Origin: Bacillota bacterium
Lineage (GTDB): Bacteria; Bacillota; Clostridia; Lachnospirales; Lachnospiraceae
Reading direction: 5' to 3'
DNA: 11,757 bases
Assembly (NCBI GenBank): GCA_023424995.1
Contig: JAFADH010000380.1
Span: forward strand, 1 to 11,757
Shown here one piece after another: positions 6,635-11,757 of this stretch (position 1 is its first letter; every line of letters starts with the position of its first letter). The notes beneath the pieces were generated by a model. It did no database searches and was not told where the DNA came from. It saw only the letters and a program-made list of their open reading frames with translations. A program made the position numbers and the translations under genes.

Positions 6635-8608
6635 GTGAAGATAGATAACAACCAATCACATTTTACACAAGGGGAAATCGCGGCCGCAATCCAGATCTGG
6701 AACCGGGCGGCTATTTCCCTTTTGGATATTCGTCACAATTTAATCACTCCGGGAGAAGCTATCCGCAATTATCGGCTGCCCGCCGGCGCCTTTTTGTACA
6801 CAGGCGGAGGTAAAGCGGAGATTACGCTAAATGACACCGCATTTACCGTGGATCGTTTCGGCTTGTTCCACGGCGGCAAAGGCACGCAGCTGAGCATTCA
6901 GCCCCAATGCGACTGGCTGGAATACTATATGGTGCTGTATAAGGCCGGGGAACCGCCTTTTCACAGACGGGAATATACCCGGCTAATTGAGAGTAATAAC
7001 CCCTTTCGGCTGCAGTATGGGTTTCCGCCAGAGAATCCTATATTTATTGCAGAGCTGCTGCGGAAAATGTATGAGAGATGGAAAGGTCCTACTCCGCTTA
7101 ACCTGTTTTACGGTAAATCCGCCTTCTATCAGCTGGTATATGCAGTTTATGAGGAACTGGAACGAGGCTCGGTTTGTATTTTTGAACCGGATAGCGTTGT
7201 CATGACCATGCGGTATCTGGATGAGCATTACGGCGATGAGATTTCCATGCAGGAGCTTTGCGGAATGTTGGGCATCAGCTACAGCCATTTTTATAAAAGC
7301 TTCAAAGAAAGAAATGGAGTAAGCCCGCAGGAATATTTGATTCAAGCGCGTCTTTCCGCCGCAAAGCATTGGCTTCAAGACAGCGATATGCCCATGCGAA
7401 AAATTGCGGAGCACTGCGGATTTACGGATGAACGCAGTTTTTACCGTCTGTTTGCCAAGTGCTTTGGAGTTTCTCCCAATACCTATCGAAAGAATTCACC
7501 ACTGCAAGGAAAAGATATCACCATTGAAAACGAGTTTTCTTTTCAGTATAATGAGCAAAGTCGAGTTAGTCATGACGAACTCAAAGGAAAAGGAGAAACT
7601 TTTATGTTTAAACAGATAAGAAGCAAAGCGGTTATGGCGGCGGCACTGAGCCTTATGCTGCTGCTCTCGGCTTGTGGCACAGTACCGGAAAATACCGGCA
7701 AAGCAGATCCCACGCCGACTTCGGCGGTGACGGCACAAGTGGCGGAAACGGAGGGGGTGCAGCCTGTGGAGAATGGGACAAGGACAATCAGCACTGTAAT
7801 GGGCGATATTGAGATTCCTGCAAACCCGCAGCGGGTGGTAGTAAATTGGTATATCGGCGAGGTGCTTGCGACCGGGCTCAACGTAGTCGGATACAATTGC
7901 TGGGCGCAGGAGACCATGCCCTTCTACGACCAGATGATAGCGACTACAAAGCTTGAAAACTGGCAACAGGAAGATGTTATGGCGCTGGAGCCGGATCTGA
8001 TTATCACCTACAGCAAGGATGATTTTGAAACATTCAGCAAGATTGCTCCGGTGCTTGTCATTGATGAAAGCGTTACTTCTCCAGAACGTTCCCGCATCAT
8101 AGGAGACGCAACCGGCCACAGTGAAACGGCCAACAAAAACATTGAAACCTTCGAAGTCAAGCTTGCCGCTGCCAAGGAAGCTTTTCAGAGCGAAGCCTTT
8201 GAGGGCAAGACGTTCAGTATTATGGAGGATTGGGGTGCATCCGGGGACTGGAGCGGCGTAGCTTATGAAACAGGGTCCCGCGGCGGGACGCTCGTGTATA
8301 AATACCTCGGGCTGCAGTATCCGGATAAGCTTGCGCAATTGATTGAGTCAACCGGAGAAGGAAGAAATACCCTCAGCTATGAGGTCGCCCACGAATATTT
8401 TGGAGACTATATTCTCTGGTTCCGACAGGCAGGAAAGGAATCGGAATACGCAAAGACTGACATATGGAAGAGTATCCCTGCAGTAGCGGAAGGCCGTGTT
8501 TTGGAAATTCCAGGTGAATATCAGGGGCTGTTCTACTATGATGATGTCTTAAGCCTTACCGCACAGCTGGACTATTTAGTGGATGCCCTCAATGCACTGG
8601 CCGATTAG
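6635..8608 (+). CDS. AraC-type regulator fused in frame to a lipoprotein substrate-binding protein (paralog 1)
   Basis: A 657-codon uninterrupted frame. Residues 1 to about 185 resemble a cupin-like ligand-binding part of an AraC regulator (LPAGAFLYTGGGKAEITLND). Residues 192-286 are the AraC double helix-turn-helix (LGISYSHFYKSF, CGFTDERSFYRLF). A 37-residue linker without a stop leads to Met324, which begins a lipoprotein signal peptide with lipobox LSAC (Cys347), then a helical-backbone siderophore-type binding protein (EPDLIITYSKDD, SKIAPVLVID). The start is GTG 6635, with AGAGGTG at 6624-6630. Bacillus Btr is a known AraC-binding-protein fusion but lacks a signal peptide between the parts. 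Either the regulator is translated through, giving a membrane-tethered protein, or the two halves are mostly made separately from the nested start at 7604. No regulator-only stop codon exists. Confidence 0.85.
   Translation: MKIDNNQSHFTQGEIAAAIQIWNRAAISLLDIRHNLITPGEAIRNYRLPAGAFLYTGGGKAEITLNDTAFTVDRFGLFHGGKGTQLSIQPQCDWLEYYMVLYKAGEPPFHRREYTRLIESNNPFRLQYGFPPENPIFIAELLRKMYERWKGPTPLNLFYGKSAFYQLVYAVYEELERGSVCIFEPDSVVMTMRYLDEHYGDEISMQELCGMLGISYSHFYKSFKERNGVSPQEYLIQARLSAAKHWLQDSDMPMRKIAEHCGFTDERSFYRLFAKCFGVSPNTYRKNSPLQGKDITIENEFSFQYNEQSRVSHDELKGKGETFMFKQIRSKAVMAAALSLMLLLSACGTVPENTGKADPTPTSAVTAQVAETEGVQPVENGTRTISTVMGDIEIPANPQRVVVNWYIGEVLATGLNVVGYNCWAQETMPFYDQMIATTKLENWQQEDVMALEPDLIITYSKDDFETFSKIAPVLVIDESVTSPERSRIIGDATGHSETANKNIETFEVKLAAAKEAFQSEAFEGKTFSIMEDWGASGDWSGVAYETGSRGGTLVYKYLGLQYPDKLAQLIESTGEGRNTLSYEVAHEYFGDYILWFRQAGKESEYAKTDIWKSIPAVAEGRVLEIPGEYQGLFYYDDVLSLTAQLDYLVDALNALAD
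7524..7595 (+). promoter_or_regulatory. Internal promoter, operator and RBS for the first lipoprotein
   Basis: Inside the regulator's 3' end, TTGAAA (7524-7529) and a consensus TATAAT (7547-7552) are 17 bases apart. The dyad GAGTT-A-GTCATGAC-G-AACTC (7563-7582) lies 11 bases downstream and contains the shared pattern GTTAG-N6-CGAAC. AAGGAG (7590-7595) sits 8 bases before ATG 7604. The -10 box doubles as the Tyr-Asn codons of the linker. This is good evidence that the lipoprotein is also made from its own transcript. Confidence 0.75.
7604..8608 (+). CDS. Iron-siderophore-type substrate-binding lipoprotein (nested start, paralog 1)
   Basis: Initiation at ATG 7604, in the same frame as the long ORF, gives a 334-residue lipoprotein of normal size for the FeuA/FecB/FhuD class. 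It has a lysine/arginine-rich N-terminus, a hydrophobic stretch, and LSAC with lipidated Cys24. A threonine/proline-rich spacer follows, then the mature two-lobe domain beginning near GTRTISTVMGD. It should sit on the outer face of the membrane and deliver a metal chelate to a FecCD-type permease, presumably the one starting at 11141. Its own promoter, operator and near-ideal ribosome binding site make separate synthesis likely. Beyond the first 60 mature residues it diverges strongly from the second paralog, so the two probably bind different ligands, which cannot be named from sequence. Confidence 0.75.
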   Translation: MFKQIRSKAVMAAALSLMLLLSACGTVPENTGKADPTPTSAVTAQVAETEGVQPVENGTRTISTVMGDIEIPANPQRVVVNWYIGEVLATGLNVVGYNCWAQETMPFYDQMIATTKLENWQQEDVMALEPDLIITYSKDDFETFSKIAPVLVIDESVTSPERSRIIGDATGHSETANKNIETFEVKLAAAKEAFQSEAFEGKTFSIMEDWGASGDWSGVAYETGSRGGTLVYKYLGLQYPDKLAQLIESTGEGRNTLSYEVAHEYFGDYILWFRQAGKESEYAKTDIWKSIPAVAEGRVLEIPGEYQGLFYYDDVLSLTAQLDYLVDALNALAD

Positions 8609-8663
8609 AATGCCGACGCAGAGGAAAATCAACACCTCGCCCGAGAGATGCAATCATTGGAAT

Positions 8664-8695
8664 AGGAGCACAACTGTGGTTGTAAAAGCGCTCCT
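8664..8695 (+). terminator. Possible hairpin after the first AraC-lipoprotein ORF
   Basis: AGGAGC (8664-8669) pairs with GCTCCT (8690-8695) and ACAAC with GTTGT (8679-8683), leaving a TGTG loop and a one-sided bulge. No T tract follows, and the stem overlaps the -35 box of the next promoter. It may be a weak terminator that insulates the second unit. Confidence 0.35.
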
Positions 8696-8729
8696 TGTAT
8701 GGTATGCTCTAAGTTAGCTGTATCTAACC
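8680..8729 (+). promoter_or_regulatory. Promoter and operator of the second AraC-lipoprotein ORF
   Basis: TTGTAA (8680-8685), 17 bases and TATGCT (8703-8708) form the promoter. Three bases later lies the operator AGTTAG-CTGTAT-CTAACC (8712-8729), with perfect GTTAG/CTAAC arms. The outer pair TATGGTAT (8698-8705) and ATACCATA (8737-8744) encloses it, as at the first ORF. Confidence 0.75.
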
Positions 8730-8755
8730 ATCTGCTATACCATAGAGGTGCACGT

Positions 8756-10711
8756 ATGAACATAGATAATAAAATTTCATCCAACTTTACACAAAAGGAA
8801 ATCGCCGCCGCGATCCAGATCTGGAACCGGGCGGCTGTTTCCCTTTTAGATATCCGCCATAATTTAATTTCCCCCGGAGACCCCCTTTTGCGCTATCGTA
8901 TGCCCGCCAGCACCTTTGTATATGCCGGGGGCAAGGCTGAAATATCGCTGAATGACACCACATACGGCGTGGAGCGCCTGGGATTATTTCACGGAGGGAA
9001 GGGAACAGAGCTATCAATCCGGCCCGTTGGCGGCTGGCTGGAATACTACATGGTGCTGTATAAGGCTGCGGAGCCTCCCGTTCATAAAAAAGAATATCTA
9101 AGGCTTTTGGAGCAGGTGAACCCTTTCGGGCAGCTGTACGGTTTTGCGCCGGACAACCCGCTTTTCTTTGCGGAGCAGCTTCGAAGGATGTATGAAAAAT
9201 GGAATGGCCCCACGCCGCTGAATCTGTTTTATGGAAAATCCGCTTTTTATCAATTGGTGTATGAAATCTATGAGGAACTGGACAAAGGCAGGGTCAGCAT
9301 TTTTGAACCCGATATGATTGCACTGGCGCAGAGGTACCTGGACGAGAATTACGGCGAAGCCGTATCCATACAGAATATGCGGGAGGTGCTGGGAATCAGC
9401 AATTCGCATTTTCACCGCCTCTTCACGGCTCGTACAGGGCAGAGTCCGCAAGAATATCTTATCAGCCGAAGGCTGGACGCCACCAAGCAATATCTTTCGG
9501 ATACTGACTGCACCCTCCGGGAAATCGCTGCCAAATGCGGTTTTTCGGATGAGCTGAGCCTGATGCGTATGTTTCGCAAGCATGTTCATATGAGTACAAC
9601 AGAGTACAGGGATATTTGTGCATCCCAGATGGGATATCTGCCCATAGATAACATCCTGCCTTTTCCGTATAATGAGAAAGGTCAAGTTAGTCTTGACGAA
9701 CTCAAAGGAAAAGGAGGAACTTTTATGTTGAAACAAATGAGAAGCAAAGCGGTAATTGCAGCTGCATTGTCGCTGATGCTCATGCTTTCGGCTTGCAGTA
9801 CAACACCGGCAAATACCGGCGGAGCAGATTCTGCACCGACTTCTGCGACAACCAGTGAGGTGACAGAAACGGAGGTTACGGAGCCGGTGGAAGAAGGGAC
9901 AAGAACGATCAGCACTGTTATGGGTGATGTAGAGTTATCTATGAATCCGAAGAGGATCATCGTACAATATTTAATGGGCGATCTGGTCGCTTTGAACGTA
10001 ATACCCGTCGGCATATCGACGGTTAACGAGGGAGCTGTTTATGAAAGAGAGCTGGCCAATGTAACGGTTGTCGGTATATGGGAGTTTGAGCCCGAAAGCA
10101 TTATGGAACTGGAACCGGATCTTATTATTCTGGCAAGTGACACTCAATATGACGATATGTCGAAAATCGCACCGACAGTGCTGGTACCTTACGGCTCTAT
10201 GACTACCGAGGAGCGACTGACTTTTTTAGGCGAGGTTCTGAATCGGCCGGATGAAGCTAAAGCCGCGTTGGCGCAATATGAAGCTGCGGTTTCTGAAGGG
10301 AAAGTGAAGCTGGTCGAGGCAGGGCTATCTGACATTACAGTATCCGCCATGCAGGTTACCGACGAACTTATCTCTGTGGCTGGAAATAAACATGCGCTGG
10401 GCACCGTGCTTTATGATGAATTGGGGTTGAAAGCGCCCAAAGCCGTGCAGACGGATATTATTGACGCCGGTGAATACTGGGGTGGTCCCTCCATGGAGGT
10501 GCTTTCCAACTATTGCGGAGATTATGTGTTCCATCTGGGTAATATTTCGGACAGTATTTCGGGAAATGCTGTTTGGAAATCTATTCCTGCTGTAAACCAG
10601 GGGAATGTGATGGTCATGAACTCCGCACTTACCTATTATACTGATATTTCTTCTGCGACGGCTATGGTGAACAATGTGGTGGAGCAGCTTTTGAATACAC
10701 AAAACAAGTAA
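8756..10711 (+). CDS. AraC-type regulator fused in frame to a lipoprotein substrate-binding protein (paralog 2)
   Basis: A 651-codon frame paralogous to 6635-8608 and with the same layout. A cupin-like part (to about 185) is followed by the AraC helix-turn-helix (about 191-286: LGISNSHFHRLF, CGFSDELSLMRMF). A stop-free linker leads to Met324, a lipoprotein signal peptide with LSAC, and a siderophore-type binding protein. ATG 8756 is chosen over ATG 8699 because it aligns with paralog 1 and has AGAGGTG at 8744-8750; the earlier ATG lies on top of the -10 box. The regulator half is highly similar to paralog 1, including NLFYGKSAFYQLVY. The linker sequence has diverged, yet it is the same length and in frame. 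That argues for a kept feature, though duplicates are not independent evidence. Confidence 0.85.
   Translation: MNIDNKISSNFTQKEIAAAIQIWNRAAVSLLDIRHNLISPGDPLLRYRMPASTFVYAGGKAEISLNDTTYGVERLGLFHGGKGTELSIRPVGGWLEYYMVLYKAAEPPVHKKEYLRLLEQVNPFGQLYGFAPDNPLFFAEQLRRMYEKWNGPTPLNLFYGKSAFYQLVYEIYEELDKGRVSIFEPDMIALAQRYLDENYGEAVSIQNMREVLGISNSHFHRLFTARTGQSPQEYLISRRLDATKQYLSDTDCTLREIAAKCGFSDELSLMRMFRKHVHMSTTEYRDICASQMGYLPIDNILPFPYNEKGQVSLDELKGKGGTFMLKQMRSKAVIAAALSLMLMLSACSTTPANTGGADSAPTSATTSEVTETEVTEPVEEGTRTISTVMGDVELSMNPKRIIVQYLMGDLVALNVIPVGISTVNEGAVYERELANVTVVGIWEFEPESIMELEPDLIILASDTQYDDMSKIAPTVLVPYGSMTTEERLTFLGEVLNRPDEAKAALAQYEAAVSEGKVKLVEAGLSDITVSAMQVTDELISVAGNKHALGTVLYDELGLKAPKAVQTDIIDAGEYWGGPSMEVLSNYCGDYVFHLGNISDSISGNAVWKSIPAVNQGNVMVMNSALTYYTDISSATAMVNNVVEQLLNTQNK
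9645..9717 (+). promoter_or_regulatory. Internal promoter, operator and RBS for the second lipoprotein
   Basis: TATAAT (9668-9673), again encoding Tyr-Asn, is followed 11 bases later by AGTTAG-TCTTGA-CGAAC (9685-9701). AAGGAGG (9711-9717) sits 7 bases before ATG 9725. The aligned -35 position reads TAGATA (9645-9650), a poor match, so this copy may be weaker than the one at 7524 or may need an activator. Confidence 0.65.
9725..10711 (+). CDS. Iron-siderophore-type substrate-binding lipoprotein (nested start, paralog 2)
   Basis: Initiation at ATG 9725 within the long ORF gives a 328-residue lipoprotein with a signal peptide nearly identical to paralog 1 (RSKAV.AAALSLML.LSAC, Cys24). A Thr/Glu-rich spacer and GTRTISTVMGD lead into the mature domain. 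Family features include MELEPDLIIL, SKIAPTVLVPYG and a C-terminal lobe ending WKSIPAVNQGNV. It should act as an extracytoplasmic metal-chelate receptor for a FecCD-type ABC importer. Its stop codon overlaps by one base the ATG of a binding-protein fragment at 10711. The near-ideal ribosome binding site favours separate synthesis alongside any full-length product. Confidence 0.75.
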   Translation: MLKQMRSKAVIAAALSLMLMLSACSTTPANTGGADSAPTSATTSEVTETEVTEPVEEGTRTISTVMGDVELSMNPKRIIVQYLMGDLVALNVIPVGISTVNEGAVYERELANVTVVGIWEFEPESIMELEPDLIILASDTQYDDMSKIAPTVLVPYGSMTTEERLTFLGEVLNRPDEAKAALAQYEAAVSEGKVKLVEAGLSDITVSAMQVTDELISVAGNKHALGTVLYDELGLKAPKAVQTDIIDAGEYWGGPSMEVLSNYCGDYVFHLGNISDSISGNAVWKSIPAVNQGNVMVMNSALTYYTDISSATAMVNNVVEQLLNTQNK

Positions 10712-10932
10712 TGAGCTTAATCATTGTTATCGATGAGGAGGCCGCCGAGAAGTTTTCCAAGATAGCACCAACGGTTCTTGTCCCTTACGGAGATATGACG
10801 CAGGACGAACGGATTACCTTTATAGGAGAGGTTCTTAACAGACAGGATAAAGCTGCCGAGGCAATCAGTACGTACAATACAACTGTTCAAACTAAGTATA
10901 TAGCAGAAAAGTTGTTAAGTGCTGCTGAATAA
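10711..10932 (+). pseudogene. Fragment of a third siderophore-type binding protein
   Basis: This 73-codon frame resembles an internal slice of paralog 2: LIIVIDEEAAEKFSKIAPTV and LVPYGDMTQDERITFIGEVLNR align with residues near LIILASDTQYDDMSKIAPTV. It lacks a signal peptide, the rest of the first lobe and the whole second lobe, and ends after a short unrelated tail. The ATG overlaps the preceding stop by one base, and no ribosome binding site is evident apart from general A-richness. It is most likely the remnant of a third binding-protein gene joined here by deletion. Expression as a small fused or stand-alone peptide is possible but has no support. Confidence 0.75.
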
Positions 10933-10943
10933 ACTTCCGGCTT

Positions 10944-10980
10944 TTTTGAAGCAATTTAATGGGCATATATTGCTTCAAAA
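10944..10980. repeat. 12-bp perfect inverted repeat after the fragment
   Basis: TTTTGAAGCAAT (10944-10955) is repeated inverted at 10969-10980, with a 13-base loop. It is AT-rich and has no T tract on its 3' side on the plus strand, so it is not a standard terminator. It could weakly insulate the permease promoter from upstream transcription or be a recombination scar. Confidence 0.5.
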
Positions 10981-11016
10981 GAGAGAAATCGCCACCCTAT
11001 ATGAGAGATTAAGCCA

Positions 11017-11072
11017 TTGGAAAAGGCGGGCTGTTTTCGTATAATAAACAGCGGGAGTTAGTCTTGACGAAC
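11017..11072 (+). promoter_or_regulatory. Promoter and operator of the FecCD permease gene
   Basis: TTGGAA (11017-11022), 17 bases and TATAAT (11040-11045) form the promoter. Ten bases later AGTTAG-TCTTGA-CGAAC (11056-11072) repeats, base for base, the operator of the second lipoprotein (9685-9701). The flanks around the -10 box also resemble that internal promoter, so the cassette appears duplicated. The start site near 11052 gives a leader of about 90 bases. Confidence 0.75.
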
Positions 11073-11140
11073 CAAGTTATACATTCATAACAAGTACATG
11101 AAATATTATACACAGAAAAAATTACTTATTGAAAGGATCA

Positions 11141-11757
11141 ATGAACATGCAACATCTCCCTGTAAAACAGCGGAAGCACGGCGCGGCCCGCTTCACGCTG
11201 TATATGCTGGCGGGGACGGGACTTCTGATACTGATGTCGGCGGCGTCGATCAGCTTCGGCGCCGTCGATATGAGTTTGTCCACATCCTGGGGGGCGATTT
11301 TCAACTTCGATCCAGACCTGACGGAGCACCAGATTATCCGGAGCCTCCGCTTTCCCCGTACCGTGGCCGATCTCGTCGTCGGGTGCAGCCTTGCCATCTG
11401 TGGCGCGCTGATGCAGGGCACGACCCGAAACCCTCTTGCCGATTCCGGCCTGATGGGTATTTCTTCCGGCGCAACCTTTGCGATGGCACTGTGCATGGCA
11501 TTTTTGCCTGCCCGTACCTATGGGCAGATGATGCTGTTTGCCTGCCTGGGGGCAGCCGTCACCACCGGCATGACCTACTTTATCGCCTCTCTCGGCAAAC
11601 AGGGCATGACACCCCAACGGCTGGTGCTGGCCGGTATCTCCATATCCATGCTGTTCAGCGCGTTTTCTCAATACATATCGCTGAAATACCGGCTCGGACA
11701 GGCACTGGCCTACTGGACGGCCGGAGGCACCGCCGGAGCCAAATGGAGCGAGCTTGC
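11141..11757 (+). CDS. FecCD-family ABC transporter permease (partial at window end)
   Basis: The first 205 codons of an integral membrane permease of the BtuC/FecCD class, which imports iron-siderophore, haem or cobalamin complexes with a binding protein and an ATPase. A hydrophobic segment (about residues 18-42) is followed by the conserved RSLRFPRTVADLVVG, then GALMQGTTRNPLADSG and LMGISSGA, all family signatures, and by further hydrophobic helices ending at YWTAGG. ATG 11141 has AAAGGA only 3 bases away; ATG 11147 has better spacing and may be the real start. The gene is visibly more GC-rich than the leader before it. It is probably the first gene of a permease-ATPase operon that continues outside the window and serves both upstream lipoproteins. 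Confidence 0.93.
   Translation, partial: MNMQHLPVKQRKHGAARFTLYMLAGTGLLILMSAASISFGAVDMSLSTSWGAIFNFDPDLTEHQIIRSLRFPRTVADLVVGCSLAICGALMQGTTRNPLADSGLMGISSGATFAMALCMAFLPARTYGQMMLFACLGAAVTTGMTYFIASLGKQGMTPQRLVLAGISISMLFSAFSQYISLKYRLGQALAYWTAGGTAGAKWSEL

Noticed and set aside
7496..8338. A 280-codon minus-strand ORF and similar long minus-strand frames at 2744-3334, 9098-9736 and 11138-11671
   Set aside because: All lie opposite well-supported coding sequence, have no family motifs and look like antisense shadows.
8699..8755. ATG 8699 as the start of the second AraC-lipoprotein ORF
   Set aside because: It lies on the -10 box and operator of its own promoter. ATG 8756 aligns with paralog 1 and has a ribosome binding site.
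10944..10980. Rho-independent terminator
   Set aside because: The stem is AT-rich and no T tract follows on the plus strand, so it is listed only as an inverted repeat.
1..11757. CRISPR arrays, tRNA or rRNA genes, intact insertion sequences
   Set aside because: No regularly spaced direct repeats, no tRNA-like cloverleaf or rRNA sequence, and no transposase motifs were seen.

Overview
The window looks like a chromosomal segment of an anaerobic gut Firmicute, most likely a Lachnospiraceae (Clostridia) member. The reasons are a glycyl-radical-enzyme bacterial microcompartment (GRM) locus, a YesMN-type two-component pair, Firmicutes-style ribosome binding sites and promoters, and mixed GC content. 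The genus cannot be fixed from sequence alone.

Region 1 (1-1908) is the 3' end of a microcompartment operon: the C-terminus of a glycyl radical enzyme with its radical loop, a short radical-SAM activase, and an EutS/PduU/CutR-type shell protein, closed by a strong 16-bp terminator stem. The two gene spacers around the activase hold divergent, oppositely oriented copies of one palindromic element (351-467 and 1309-1412).

Region 2 (1945-5436) is a two-gene operon with a good sigma-A promoter. It encodes an AraC-type response regulator and a Cache/HAMP-type histidine kinase whose genes overlap by 4 bp. The pair probably controls the adjacent microcompartment genes, by position only.

Region 3 (5437-5937) is degraded. 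It has an intact MerR-type promoter (19-bp spacer and dyad) and ribosome binding site in front of a MerR gene that stops after 22 codons. About 300 bases without a recognisable gene follow.

Region 4 (5938-11757) is a metal or siderophore uptake island. A two-domain DtxR-family repressor with an iron-type Cys ligand is encoded on the minus strand. Facing it are two tandem paralogous long ORFs. Each joins an AraC-type regulator, in frame and without a stop, to a lipoprotein substrate-binding protein of the FeuA/FecB type. A fragment of a third binding protein and a FecCD permease gene (cut by the window end) follow. In both long ORFs the lipoprotein part has its own ribosome binding site, ATG, signal peptide and lipobox, and an internal promoter lies in the regulator's 3' end.

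The most notable signal is a shared operator, AGTTAG-N6-C(T/G)AAC, placed just downstream of the -10 box. It occurs at five plus-strand promoters: both regulator genes, both internal lipoprotein promoters and the permease. A half-site version sits at the promoter of the DtxR-family gene. The half-site GTTAG matches the half-site of classical DtxR/IdeR boxes. The simplest reading is one iron-responsive regulon in which the DtxR-like protein represses all units, and each AraC-type regulator adds ligand-specific control of its own binding protein. The uninterrupted ORFs also allow an untested second product: a cytoplasmic DNA-binding half tethered through the signal-peptide helix to an extracytoplasmic binding half.
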